This document shows, in pieces, positions 16,069 to 24,691 of a DNA stretch of 64,000 bases. Under the pieces are notes generated by a model. It was not told the DNA's origin, did no database searches, and saw only the letters and a list, made by a program, of their open reading frames with translations. The stretch covers positions 124,001-188,000 of the forward strand of contig CAVTIC010000001.1 in the NCBI GenBank assembly GCA_963734685.1. Reading direction: 5' to 3'. Each line of letters begins with the position of its first letter. Position 1 is the first letter of the stretch. Origin of the DNA: JAOUEA01 sp963734685. GTDB taxonomy: Bacteria; Actinomycetota; UBA4738; HRBIN12. Made by a program: the position numbers and the translations under genes.

Positions 16069-16875
16069 TCAGTTCAGGATCTCGCGGCTCCGCACCTCGG
16101 CCCAACGAGTGAGCACGCCCTGGTAGACGTCGGCCGCATGCGGGTACTCCCCCGCTTCCAGCGCCTCGAGAGCGTCGTTGACCTCCTTGGCCGAGCGGTC
16201 GTCATCGAGCTCGTCCCACCGTTGGAAGTCGCAGAGCTCCGCGTAGTCGAGCTCGAGCACGGACGACGGGTCGAAGTGGGTCATCCACTGGTGCAGGTCG
16301 AGGATCAGGTCGCCGATCGGGCCGAGATCGGAGCGTCGGAGCGGCGCGATCGCCTGTTCCGCCCGACGGATCGCCCGGCGGGTGGTCGTGCGGTACCGCA
16401 GTCGCCAGCGTCCCCGCTCGTCCTCCACCAGCTCGCGTTCGTCGTCGCGGAAGAGCACGAACCATCGGATCGGCACGTGCCACGGGCTCTGGTGGCAGAA
16501 GGCGACCGCGGACGGATCGCGCCGACGGAGCCTCGACAGGTCTCTGGCTGCGCGTTTCCCGTCCTTCTTGGGCACGAACTGCTCCCATAGCTCCATGGGC
16601 TGCGCCTCGCGGAACGACACCATCGCCGCCAGCACGCGCATGCGCATGCGGCGAGGGCTGACGAGCGTGCGGCCCTCGAGGTGCAGGATCTCGGCGCTGT
16701 CGACGTCGGCGGGAGCGAGCACGCCGAGGCGGCCGACGGTGTGGTGGTCTGCGTACCGCGCCCGCCCCGGCACCGACGCGCCTCCGTGCAGCAGGAATCG
16801 CTCCCAGTGCAGCTGCTCGCCCCGCTCGAAGGCGTCGAGCGGCTGGTACACGCGGAGGTATGAGCTGGGCACCAT
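16069..16875 (-). CDS. Conserved hypothetical protein (268 aa)
   Basis: The protein has 268 residues with no signal peptide or membrane helix. It opens MVPSSYLRVYQPLDAFERGE and has a WHVPIRWFVLFRDDERELV block near residue 130. The C-terminal half is acidic and contains HQWMTHFDPSSVLELDY, then SAKEVNDALEALEAGEY and YQGVLTRWAEVRSREILN. Coding-type composition and a clean N-terminus make it a real gene; proteins of this look are found across Actinomycetota without assigned function. It is convergent with tRNA-Phe and divergent from the dehydrogenase operon. Confidence 0.8.
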   Translation of the reverse strand: MVPSSYLRVYQPLDAFERGEQLHWERFLLHGGASVPGRARYADHHTVGRLGVLAPADVDSAEILHLEGRTLVSPRRMRMRVLAAMVSFREAQPMELWEQFVPKKDGKRAARDLSRLRRRDPSAVAFCHQSPWHVPIRWFVLFRDDERELVEDERGRWRLRYRTTTRRAIRRAEQAIAPLRRSDLGPIGDLILDLHQWMTHFDPSSVLELDYAELCDFQRWDELDDDRSAKEVNDALEALEAGEYPHAADVYQGVLTRWAEVRSREILN

Positions 16876-16998
16876 GTCTCGGTCGAGTCTACGTCGGCCG
16901 ACGCCGGCCGCGACCTTGACGAGCCGACGGCAGCCGCGGACCAGAAGTCTCCCCTATGCTCTCGGCGTCCGACGAGGGGGGCTCGAGGGGGATCTCGC

Positions 16999-18063
16999 GT
17001 GGCGTCCGAACCCGAACACTGGCGCGGCAGCGAACCACTGCGCGTAGTGGCTCCCGACGGCAGGGCGACGGGCGACACCGACGTCGGCCTCGGCCCAGAC
17101 GAGTTGCGCGCGATGCTCCGTTGGATGCTCCTCGCGCGGCGCCTCGATCGAGAGTGCATCGGGCTGCAGCGCCAGGGCGAACTCACCGTCTACCCGGGCT
17201 TCGAGGGTCAGGAAGCGGCGCAGATCGGCAGCGCCATGGCGCTCGGGTCCGACGACTGGGTCTTCCCGACCTTCCGCGAGCTGGCGGTTGCGCTCGTCCG
17301 CGGGGTGGACCCGGTGCAGTACCTGGCCTACCACCGAGGCACGTGGCACGGCGGACCGTACGATCCGCGCGCGACCCGGTTCGGTCCGATCTGCATCCCG
17401 GTGGCGACCCAGATCCCACACGGCGTCGGCCATGCGATGGGGCAGTCGCTCGACGCGGCACACGCCTGCACGATCGCCTACTTCGGCGACGGCAGCGCGA
17501 GTGAGGGCGACTTCCACGAGGCGGCGAACATGGCCGGGGTCTTCGGGGCTCCGGTTGTCCTGTTCTGCCAGAACAACGGGTGGGCGATCAGCGTGCCGAC
17601 CGAACGCCAGACCGCGGGCGAGATCTGGAAGCGAGCCGAAGGGTACGGCTTCCCGGGCGTGCGGGTCGACGGCAACGACGTGCTCGCCGTCTACCGGGTG
17701 ACGCGGGATGCCGTGGAGCGAGCGACGCAGGGCGAGGGTCCGACGCTGATCGAGGCACTCACGTATCGGGTCGGGGCCCACTCGACCGCCGACGACCCCG
17801 GGCGCTACCGCGACGACGAGGAGGTCGAGCGCGCACGTGCGTTCGACCCTATCGTGCGGTTCCGTGCCTGGCTCGCCCACGAGGGACACATCGACGACGG
17901 GGTGCTCGCGACGTGGGACGACGAGGTCGAGGCGGAGGTGCTCGCGATCAGGGACGGTGTGATCGCGCAGCCGGCGCCCCCGGTCGCATGGATGTTCGAC
18001 TGGACCTACGCCGACCCGCCGGCTGCGCTCGCCGATCAGCGCCGCGAGGTGATCGGTGGCTGA
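16999..18063 (+). CDS. 2-oxoacid dehydrogenase E1 component, alpha subunit (branched-chain type)
   Basis: The protein has 354 residues, the usual E1 alpha length. The GTG start has GAGGGGGA seven bases upstream. The thiamine-diphosphate motif is GDGSASEGDFHEAANMAGVF followed by VLFCQNN near residues 163-195. The phosphorylation-loop-type region HSTADDPGRYR and the GHAMGQSLDAAHA stretch are typical of branched-chain 2-oxoacid dehydrogenase alpha subunits (bkdA), though pyruvate is also possible. With E1 beta it decarboxylates the 2-oxoacid and transfers the acyl group to the lipoyl domain of E2. It overlaps the beta gene by 8 bp. No E3 (lipoamide dehydrogenase) gene is in the window. Confidence 0.9.
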   Translation: MASEPEHWRGSEPLRVVAPDGRATGDTDVGLGPDELRAMLRWMLLARRLDRECIGLQRQGELTVYPGFEGQEAAQIGSAMALGSDDWVFPTFRELAVALVRGVDPVQYLAYHRGTWHGGPYDPRATRFGPICIPVATQIPHGVGHAMGQSLDAAHACTIAYFGDGSASEGDFHEAANMAGVFGAPVVLFCQNNGWAISVPTERQTAGEIWKRAEGYGFPGVRVDGNDVLAVYRVTRDAVERATQGEGPTLIEALTYRVGAHSTADDPGRYRDDEEVERARAFDPIVRFRAWLAHEGHIDDGVLATWDDEVEAEVLAIRDGVIAQPAPPVAWMFDWTYADPPAALADQRREVIGG

Positions 18064-19030
18064 GGTCACGATGATGGCCGCGTTGAACGCGGCGCTGCGC
18101 GATGCGCTGCTCGCCGACGACCGGGTGCTCGTGTTCGGCGAGGATGTCGGGCGGTCGGGAGGCGTCTTCCGAGTGACCGACGGGCTCCTCGTGGAGTTCG
18201 GCGACCGGCGGGTGTTCGACACGCCGATCGCGGAAGCGGGCATCGCAGGCGCGGCGGTGGGGCTCGCGTTCGCAGGCTGGCGCAGCGTCGTCGAGATGCA
18301 GTTCGACGCGTTCTCGTATCCAGCGCTCGAACAGATCGTCGATCACGTGGCGAAGATGCGGGAACGAACCCGCGGGCGCGTCGACATGCCGATCACGATC
18401 CGGATCCCGTCGTTCGGAGGCATCAAGGGGAAGGAGCACCACGGCGAGAGCCCCGAGACGTTCTACGTGCACACGGCCGGGCTCAAGGTGGTCTGCCCTT
18501 CGACCCCCGGCGACGCGTACCGCCTGCTGCGCCTCGCGATCGCAGACCCCGACCCCGTGATCGTGCTGGAGCCCAAGGCCCGGTACTGGACGAAGGCGGA
18601 TGCGGACCTCACCGTCGAGGGCCCCGGCATCGGCGTAGGGAGGGTCGCGTGCGAGGGCGACGCCGCCACCGTCTTCACCTACGGAGCGATGGTGGCACGC
18701 TGCCTCGAGGCGGCGGCGATGCTCACCGACGAAGGAGTCTCGGCCCGGGTGGTCGACCTCAGCACGCTGTCGCCGCTCGACACCGGGTTGATCGCCCGCT
18801 GCGTACGGGAGACAGGCCGGGCGGTCGTCGTGCACGAGGCCCCCAGGACGCTGGGTCTCGGCGCCGAGGTCACCGCTCGCATCGTCGAGGAGGCGTTCGA
18901 TTTCCTGGAGGCCCCGGTGCGGCGGGTGACCGGTTGGGACGTGCCGTACCCGCCGGCGGCGCTCGAGCAACACTACCTGCCGAGCGTGGAGCGCATCGCG
19001 ACCGCGGTACGGGCGGTGGTGGCGTACTGA
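18056..19030 (+). CDS. 2-oxoacid dehydrogenase E1 component, beta subunit
   Basis: The protein has 324 residues, full length. It opens VTMMAALNAALRDALLADDR and shows VFGEDVGRSGGVFRVTDGL, DTPIAEAGIAGAAVGLAFAG and EMQFDAFSYPALEQIVDHVAKMR, all standard for the beta chain (Transketolase-Pyr domain). The C-terminal domain has VDLSTLSPLDTGLI and VVVHEAP. It assembles with the alpha chain as alpha2beta2. The GTG start lies inside the end of the alpha gene and its stop overlaps the E2 start (TGATG), so all three subunits are translationally coupled. Confidence 0.92.
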   Translation: MAEVTMMAALNAALRDALLADDRVLVFGEDVGRSGGVFRVTDGLLVEFGDRRVFDTPIAEAGIAGAAVGLAFAGWRSVVEMQFDAFSYPALEQIVDHVAKMRERTRGRVDMPITIRIPSFGGIKGKEHHGESPETFYVHTAGLKVVCPSTPGDAYRLLRLAIADPDPVIVLEPKARYWTKADADLTVEGPGIGVGRVACEGDAATVFTYGAMVARCLEAAAMLTDEGVSARVVDLSTLSPLDTGLIARCVRETGRAVVVHEAPRTLGLGAEVTARIVEEAFDFLEAPVRRVTGWDVPYPPAALEQHYLPSVERIATAVRAVVAY

Positions 19031-20106
19031 TGGTCGAGCGCGTGTTCGCATTGCCGGACCTCGGTGAGGGCCTCGAGGAAGGCGAGATCGTCGCGTGGCT
19101 CGTCGCCGAGGGTGACACGGTCGAGCTGAACCAGCCGTTGGTCGAGGTCGAGACGGCGAAGGCCACGGTCGAGATCCCGTCGCCCTTCTCGGGGATGGTC
19201 GTCTCGTTGCACGGGACGGTGGGGTCCACGGTGCCGGTCGGATCGCCGTTGGTGACGTTCTCGTCGACCGATGGAGGCGACGGCGAGGGATCCACCGGGA
19301 CCCAGGTGGAGACAGCGCCGACGACTCGGGCGACGCCCCCCGTGCGGAAGCTCGCCAAGGAGCTCGGGGTCGACCTCGGGACCCTCGCCGGGACCGGGCC
19401 CGGGGGACGGATCACCGGGGACGACATCCGGGCTGCGGCCGGAGGCGAGGCGCGTCTCGCGGGCGGGGCGAGGAAGGCGATCGCGGCGAACCTGGAGCGC
19501 CAGGCGGCGATCCCCCAGGTGACGACGTTCCGCACGGTGGACTGCTCGGCGCTCGAGGCCTTCCGGGCCGAGCTGGCCGTGTCGCCGCTCCCGATCGTGG
19601 TGGCCGCATTGTGCCGGACGATCTCGGCACACCCGACGGTGAACGCCCGCTGGGGCGCCGACGGGGTGATGGAACGGCCGGACGTGCACGTCGGGTTGGC
19701 GGCAGCCACCGAGCGTGGGTTGGTCGTACCCGTCGTACGCGACGCGCAGATGCTCGGCGTCGCCGCGCTCACGACCGAGATCAAGCGGCTCGCCGAAGCG
19801 GCGCGTGCCGGGTCACTGACGCCGGATGAGCTCATGGGCGCGACGATCGCCGTCAGCAACACCGGCAGCTACGGCAGCGAGGCCGGCACGCCGATCCTGT
19901 CGCCCGACACGAGCGTCACGCTCGCGATCGGCGTGATCGCCCCGCGGGCCCTCGTCGTCGGGGGCAACGTCGTGGCCCGCCCCGCCTGCACGCTCAGCTG
20001 CACGTTCGACCACCGGGTGCTCGACGGCGCCGTCGTCGGGCGAGCGCTCACCGACCTGGTCGAACTGCTCGCCTCCTCCGAACGACTGGGAGACTTGCCG
20101 CGATGA
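19030..20106 (+). CDS. Dihydrolipoamide acyltransferase (E2) of 2-oxoacid dehydrogenase
   Basis: The protein has 358 residues, short for E2. One lipoyl domain spans 1-75 with the lipoylated Lys44 in ETAKATVEIP. An E3/E1-binding domain (about 103-145) reads PPVRKLAKELGVDLGTLAGT followed by RITGDDI. The catalytic domain carries TFDHRVLDG near residue 330 with the active-site His and Asp. It transfers the branched acyl group to CoA and is the core of the complex. The inter-domain linkers are reduced, which explains the small size. A cobalamin-binding-like gene overlaps its end by four bases. Confidence 0.92.
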   Translation: MVERVFALPDLGEGLEEGEIVAWLVAEGDTVELNQPLVEVETAKATVEIPSPFSGMVVSLHGTVGSTVPVGSPLVTFSSTDGGDGEGSTGTQVETAPTTRATPPVRKLAKELGVDLGTLAGTGPGGRITGDDIRAAAGGEARLAGGARKAIAANLERQAAIPQVTTFRTVDCSALEAFRAELAVSPLPIVVAALCRTISAHPTVNARWGADGVMERPDVHVGLAAATERGLVVPVVRDAQMLGVAALTTEIKRLAEAARAGSLTPDELMGATIAVSNTGSYGSEAGTPILSPDTSVTLAIGVIAPRALVVGGNVVARPACTLSCTFDHRVLDGAVVGRALTDLVELLASSERLGDLPR

Positions 20107-21017
20107 AGATCGTGTCACTGTTGCCGTCGGCCACCGAGATCGTGTACGCGCTCGGCCTGGGCGAGAACCTGATCGGTGTGACCGACGAATGCGACTACCC
20201 CCCCGACGCGGTGACCAAGCCGGTCGTCTCTCGCAGCGCGCTCCCCCAAGGCCGCCCGTTGACGTCTCGCGAGATCGACGCGGCGGTTCGCGAACGCATG
20301 GACGCCGGCCGGCCCCTGTACGTGCTCGACACCGACGTGATCCGCCGCCAGCAGCCCGACGTGATCCTCACCCAGGACCTCTGCCGCGTGTGCGCAGTGC
20401 CGGCCGGTCACGTCGAAGAGGCGCTCGCGCAGCTCGGCCTGACCGACAGCACGAAGGTGCTCTCCCTCGACCCGAGCACCCTCGACGAGGTCATCGCGCA
20501 ACTGGAGATCGTCGGCGCCCTTCTCGGCGCTGCGGACCGCGCCGACGAGATCGCATCGGCATTGCGCGACCGCGTCGCGAAGGTGAAGCAGACCGCGATG
20601 CGGCTTCCCACCGTCAACGTGCTCTGTATGGAATGGGCCGAGCCACCGTTCGCCGCCGGCCACTGGGTCCCGGAGATGGTGGAGGCCGTAGGGGCCACGA
20701 ACCTCCTCAGCGCCAAGAGCGAGCCGTCCAGGACGGTCACCCACCGGGAGATCCACGACGCCTACCCGGAGGTGCTCGTCTACATGCCGTGCGGCTACTA
20801 CCTCGAGGAGGCGGAGGAGGAAGCTCAGCGGGTGATCGCGCACCCCGAGATCGCCGACACACCCGCCGCCCGCAACGGCAACGTCTTCGCCGTCGACGCA
20901 TCCTCGTTCTTCTCGCGACCGGGCCCGCGTATCGTCGACGGCCTCGAGATCCTTGCCTGGGCGGTCCACCCGGAGGCGTACCCTGAGCCGCCTCCCGGCT
21001 CGATCACACGGATCTAG
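20103..21017 (+). CDS. Cobalamin-binding-like periplasmic-binding-fold protein (BtuF/TroA-like), no signal peptide
   Basis: The protein has 304 residues and opens directly with MKIVSLLPSATEIVYALGLG, as in BtuF mature domains. ECDYPPD, QPDVILTQDLCRVCAVP and RVSLDPSTLDEV-type stretches match the COG0614 cobalamin-binding group. No export signal or lipobox precedes the fold, and it overlaps the E2 gene by ATGA, so it is probably cytosolic or has another role. No BtuC/BtuD partner is nearby. Branched-chain oxidation feeds propionyl-CoA into the B12-dependent methylmalonyl-CoA mutase route, which could explain the linkage; that is inference. Confidence 0.8.
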   Translation: MKIVSLLPSATEIVYALGLGENLIGVTDECDYPPDAVTKPVVSRSALPQGRPLTSREIDAAVRERMDAGRPLYVLDTDVIRRQQPDVILTQDLCRVCAVPAGHVEEALAQLGLTDSTKVLSLDPSTLDEVIAQLEIVGALLGAADRADEIASALRDRVAKVKQTAMRLPTVNVLCMEWAEPPFAAGHWVPEMVEAVGATNLLSAKSEPSRTVTHREIHDAYPEVLVYMPCGYYLEEAEEEAQRVIAHPEIADTPAARNGNVFAVDASSFFSRPGPRIVDGLEILAWAVHPEAYPEPPPGSITRI

Positions 21018-21132
21018 TGGGAACAGGCCTCGGCCGGCACGTGGTTGTGTCGGGGACGGACGCGCCTCGCTCGGATTCACGGGCGCGATGCGCACGACGT
21101 CGTTCTCACATCGCGACCTGGAAGGGGGATCG

Positions 21133-22038
21133 GTGAGCCGAGGGGTGCTGTCCACCAGCGTCGGCACCCATCGGGGCGCGTTCGCCCCCTTCGACTGGGC
21201 GCTCTTCGCGTCGATCGGCGCGATCTGGGGGTCGTCGTTCCTGTTCATCGCGATCGGCCTCGAGGCGTTCGAGCCGGGCCTCGTCACATGGCTGCGGGTG
21301 CTGTTCGGTGCGGCGGCGCTGTGGCTCGCGCCCGCCGCTCGAACGCCGCTCGAACCGGAGGAACGCCCTCGGCTCGTCGCGCTCTCGATCCTCTGGATCG
21401 CCGTGCCGTTCACGCTCTTCCCTGTAGCGCAGCAGTGGATCAGCTCCGGTCTGACGGGGTTGATCAACGGCTCGCTCCCGATCTTCGCGACCGCGATCGG
21501 GGCCGTGATGCTCCGCCGGCTGCCGGGGAAGCCGCAGTCGGTCGGACTCGTCGTCGGCTTCGCCGGCGTGGCGGCGATCGCCGTGCCCTCGCTCGCCCAG
21601 GGTGCGACCGAGGCGTTGGGCGTCGTGCTCGTGCTCGTGGCAGTGGGCTGCTACGGCGTCGCGTTCAACATCGTCGCGCCGCTCACCCAGCGGTACGGAT
21701 CGCTTCCGGTGATGGCACGCATGATCGGACTTGGCGCGATCTGGACCGCCCCGTTCGGACTCATCGGCCTCACGGGCTCATCGTTCGCGCTGGGTCCGCT
21801 CCTCAGCGTCGTAGCGCTCGGCGTCCTCGGCACGGGCCTCGCGTTCGTCCTGATGGGGCGGCTCGTGTCACGGGTCGGATCGTCCCGCGCCTCGTTCGCG
21901 ACGTACCTGATCCCGGTCGTGGCGCTCGTGCTCGGCGCGGTGTTCCTCGACGAGACGGTGCGAGCTCTCTCGATCGTCGGCATCTGTCTCGTGATCACGG
22001 GTGCGCTGCTCGCCTCCCAGAAGGAACGCGGCGCGTGA
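21133..22038 (+). CDS. EamA/DMT-family transporter
   Basis: The protein has 301 residues and about ten membrane helices in two EamA repeats. The first opens WALFASIGAIWGSSFLFIAI. The second contains VLVLVAVGCYGVAFNIVAPL, with a C-terminal SFATYLIPVVALVLGAVFLDE signature typical of the family. GTG at 21133 was chosen because GAAGGGGGAT lies just upstream; longer in-frame starts overlap the preceding gene. Members export metabolites such as amino acids; the substrate here is unknown. The stop overlaps the next start (GTGA). Confidence 0.88.
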   Translation: MSRGVLSTSVGTHRGAFAPFDWALFASIGAIWGSSFLFIAIGLEAFEPGLVTWLRVLFGAAALWLAPAARTPLEPEERPRLVALSILWIAVPFTLFPVAQQWISSGLTGLINGSLPIFATAIGAVMLRRLPGKPQSVGLVVGFAGVAAIAVPSLAQGATEALGVVLVLVAVGCYGVAFNIVAPLTQRYGSLPVMARMIGLGAIWTAPFGLIGLTGSSFALGPLLSVVALGVLGTGLAFVLMGRLVSRVGSSRASFATYLIPVVALVLGAVFLDETVRALSIVGICLVITGALLASQKERGA

Positions 22039-22856
22039 GCGACGAGGACCGACGCATCCGCGACCACGCGCCGATCCTCGAGTTCGACCCCACGCCGACG
22101 GCCGTGATCGAGCCGTCGGAGGAGATCGAGCCGATGTCGATCGCGCCGCACGCGGTGCTCTGCTTCTTCCAGGACGTGATCGTCGACGTCGTCGAGCGGC
22201 ACAGCGGGCGGGTCGTCGACCACGTCGTGAGCGAGATCGGCCGCAACCCGATCTACGAGATCGACCATGGAGGACACCGGCTCGTCGTCGTACACCCTGG
22301 CGTGGGCGCCCCGCTCGCGGCCGGCTTCCTCGAGGAGCTGATCGCACGCGGATGCAGAGCCTTCGTCGCGTGCGGCGGAGCGGGGGTGCTCGTGCCCGAC
22401 GTGGCGCTCGGCCACGTGATCGTGCCGACGTCCGCAGTGCGGGACGAGGGCACCTCCTACCACTACCTGCCCGCCTCTCGGAGCGTCGAACCGACGCCGC
22501 AGGCGGTCGACGCGATCGTCGCGACCGCCGAGCGCCATGGCGTGCCGCATGTCACGGGCGCGACGTGGACCACCGATGCGATCTACCGGGAGACCAGGAG
22601 CAAGGTCGAGCGCCGGGTCGCCGAGGGATGCTTGACGGTCGAGATGGAGGCGGCCGCCTTCTTCGCCGTGGCGGCCTTCCGTGGGGTGACGCTCGGACAG
22701 GTGCTGTACGCGGGCGACGACCTGTCGGGCGACGCGTGGGATCAGCGCGGCTGGGACGGGCACACCACCGGGCGGGAGACGCTCTTCCGCATCGCCGCAG
22801 AGGCGGTGCTGTCGCTCCCGCCCGACCCGCTCCAGGCGCTCCACCCGGACGGCTGA
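22035..22856 (+). CDS. Nucleoside phosphorylase (PNP/uridine phosphorylase family)
   Basis: The protein has 273 residues. The NP-1 fold is seen in VVVHPGVGAPLAAGFLEELI, CGGAGVLVPDVALGHVIVPT, EGTSYHYLPASRSVE and the active-site helix VEMEAAAFFAVAAFRG, with Met-Glu contacting the ribose. Family members split purine or uridine nucleosides with phosphate. The N-terminal ~35 residues are an extra segment before the fold. It is translationally coupled to the EamA transporter, which suggests that the transporter and salvage enzyme act on related compounds, though this is only inference. Confidence 0.85.
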   Translation: MSDEDRRIRDHAPILEFDPTPTAVIEPSEEIEPMSIAPHAVLCFFQDVIVDVVERHSGRVVDHVVSEIGRNPIYEIDHGGHRLVVVHPGVGAPLAAGFLEELIARGCRAFVACGGAGVLVPDVALGHVIVPTSAVRDEGTSYHYLPASRSVEPTPQAVDAIVATAERHGVPHVTGATWTTDAIYRETRSKVERRVAEGCLTVEMEAAAFFAVAAFRGVTLGQVLYAGDDLSGDAWDQRGWDGHTTGRETLFRIAAEAVLSLPPDPLQALHPDG

Positions 22857-22885
22857 GGCTCGGGCCGTTCGATATCCTGCGCGCC

Positions 22886-23647
22886 ATGGCCCACGACGTG
22901 ACGATCGACGGCCGCGAGTATCGCGTGCGCGCGCCACTGGGCGTCTTCGCACTGAGCGCACTCACCCTCGGCATGTACTGGCTGTACTGGTACTACCGGG
23001 TGAACGACGACGTGCGCATGTACCTGCGCAACTACTCGATCCGGCCGCTCATCTCGACGATCGCGATCGCCGGACTCTTCGTCGCGGGACCCGTGGTCGT
23101 GGTGGCCGTGCTCACGGATGTCTGGTGGTTGCTCGCGGTCGCGGCGCTGCTCGTGGTCATGGCACTCGTCGGGTTCTTCCACACGGGTCGCCGAGTGATG
23201 ACCGCTGAGGAGCAGGCGGGGGTCGAGCCTTCGTCGGCGGGGCTCGCGCTGTTGCTCTACCTGTTCGCCGGGTTCTTCGGTGGGTCGTACCTTCAGGCGG
23301 GGCTGAACCGGGCGTGGACGAGGGCCGCGGGTGAGGAGCGTGAGCGGCTCGCGGCCGCGTCCGCGGCGGCGCCGGAGCGGGAGCCCGTGAAGCCGTTCCC
23401 GAGGCCTGCGCCGAAGGCCGGCGCGAACCTCGTGACCCCCGACGACGTCGGCTCGCGCGTCACGTTCCAGTTCGAGCTGCCGAACGGGTACACGACCGAG
23501 GCGGTCGGGGTCTTCGAGCGCTGGGACCCCGCCGCCGAGACCTACTTCGTGCGGAAGAAGGACGGCACCGAGGTCCGGGTCCCCGCGCGAGGCGTCCGCC
23601 ACGGCAAGGTGATCCCCGACCGGCCTGCGACGCCGACCCCCCGTTGA
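22886..23647 (+). CDS. DUF4234 domain membrane protein
   Basis: The protein has 253 residues. The DUF4234 signature APLGVFALSALTLGMYWLYW then YYRVNDDVRMY starts near residue 15. Three to four membrane helices (about 20-40, 57-100, 128-150) are followed by a cytosolic tail rich in Ala/Glu/Pro. The last ~65 residues (VTPDDVGSRVTFQFELPNGY, then VGVFERWDPAAETYFVRKKDG) form a small beta-rich domain of unknown type. The function of DUF4234 is unknown. It lies 29 bp after the phosphorylase. Confidence 0.8.
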   Translation: MAHDVTIDGREYRVRAPLGVFALSALTLGMYWLYWYYRVNDDVRMYLRNYSIRPLISTIAIAGLFVAGPVVVVAVLTDVWWLLAVAALLVVMALVGFFHTGRRVMTAEEQAGVEPSSAGLALLLYLFAGFFGGSYLQAGLNRAWTRAAGEERERLAAASAAAPEREPVKPFPRPAPKAGANLVTPDDVGSRVTFQFELPNGYTTEAVGVFERWDPAAETYFVRKKDGTEVRVPARGVRHGKVIPDRPATPTPR

Positions 23648-23692
23648 GCCGATGACCGCTCGGCGCTCCACCCGACCCAGGAGGTCACGACG

Positions 23693-24094
23693 ATGTCCGC
23701 CGAACTGCCCACCTCGATGATCCGCCTCCGTCTCGGTCAGGAAGACGCCCACTACGGCGGCAACCTCGTCGCCGGCGCCACACAGCTGAAGATCGTGGGC
23801 GACCTGATCACCGAGCTCGCGATGCGATACGACGGCGACGAGGGCTTGTTCCGTGCCTACGAGTCGGTGGAGTTCCTCGCACCGTTGTACGCGGGCGATT
23901 GGATCGAGGCCCGCGGTCGGATCGTGACCGCCGGGAACTCGTCGCGCCGGTGCGAGTTCGAGATCCACAAGATCGGCACCGCGCGAACCGACATCAGCGA
24001 GAGCGCGGCCGAGTTCCTCGAGGAACCCATCCTGACGCTGAAGGCCGTCGGCACCACGGTGGTGCCGAAGGAGCACCAGCGCTTCACGCGCTAG
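23693..24094 (+). CDS. kal: 3-aminobutyryl-CoA ammonia-lyase-like hotdog protein
   Basis: The protein has 133 residues with a hotdog fold. LRLGQEDAHYGGNLVAGATQ, then RYDGDEGLFRAYESVEFLAP and LYAGDWIEARGRIVTAGNSS follow the pattern I know from Kal, the 3-aminobutyryl-CoA deaminase of lysine fermentation. AGGAGGT sits eight bases upstream of the ATG. The other lysine-fermentation genes (kamA, kamDE, kdd, kce) are not in the window, so it may work alone on a beta-amino acyl-CoA. Other hotdog ammonia-lyases or thioesterases are alternatives. A hairpin follows its stop. Confidence 0.7.
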   Translation: MSAELPTSMIRLRLGQEDAHYGGNLVAGATQLKIVGDLITELAMRYDGDEGLFRAYESVEFLAPLYAGDWIEARGRIVTAGNSSRRCEFEIHKIGTARTDISESAAEFLEEPILTLKAVGTTVVPKEHQRFTR

Positions 24095-24112
24095 TCTATG
24101 CTGGACTAGCGC
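24088..24112. terminator. Bidirectional hairpin between convergent kal and response-regulator genes
   Basis: Perfect 9-bp arms GCGCTAGTC and GACTAGCGC flank a 7-nt loop, spanning the kal stop codon and ending at the stop of the convergent response regulator. Confidence 0.65.
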
Positions 24113-24511
24113 TCACGAGGCGCGTTCGAGGCCGTGCAGCACGGCGAGCAGCTCGTCGACGTTGAACGGCTTGGGCACGTAGGCGTCGGCCCCGAGCTCC
24201 GCGGCCTTGGCCCTGTCACGCAACGTCGAGAGCGCGCTCACGATCACGACGCGGGGTCGTTCCTCGATCGGGAGCTTCAGCATCTCTTCCAGTACCGCCC
24301 AGCCGTCCATCGTCGGCATCATGATGTCGAGCACCATGAGGTTGGGGTGGTGCTCGGAGATCTCGGCCAGCGCTTCCACGCCGTTGGCCGCCGCGTAGGT
24401 CGTGTACCCCTCGGCCTCGAGGCTGAACTGCAGGACCCACACGACCTGCGGCTCGTCGTCCACGACGAGCACGCTCGGCAGAGAGGTCGCGGGCGAGGTC
24501 TCGTTCTGCAT
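24113..24511 (-). CDS. Single-domain response regulator (CheY-like)
   Basis: The protein has 132 residues and only a receiver domain: VLVVDDEPQVV (acidic pair), phospho-acceptor Asp62 in LMVLDIMMPTMDGW, Ser/Ala switch in VIVSALS and Lys in YVPKPFNVDEL. No output domain is present, so it must act by protein contact or phosphotransfer. A GTG at 24538 would add nine residues; ATG at 24511 is preferred but neither has a clear ribosome site. It follows purM by 153 bp on the same strand, with no kinase nearby. Confidence 0.85.
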   Translation of the reverse strand: MQNETSPATSLPSVLVVDDEPQVVWVLQFSLEAEGYTTYAAANGVEALAEISEHHPNLMVLDIMMPTMDGWAVLEEMLKLPIEERPRVVIVSALSTLRDRAKAAELGADAYVPKPFNVDELLAVLHGLERAS

Positions 24512-24691
24512 GTCGTTGAAGGTTACGGTCGTTCGCACGGTCGACTGAATCGGCCGCGCGGCCCGTTTCGATCTCGTCCAGAAGGACCACGCGTGCGGCG
24601 GAAGTCGGGAGATGCGGGTGACTCGATCCTAGTCACGCGGAGCCACGGGGTTCCGCGTACGCGACCGCCAGCTCCTGCGACCCAGACGATC

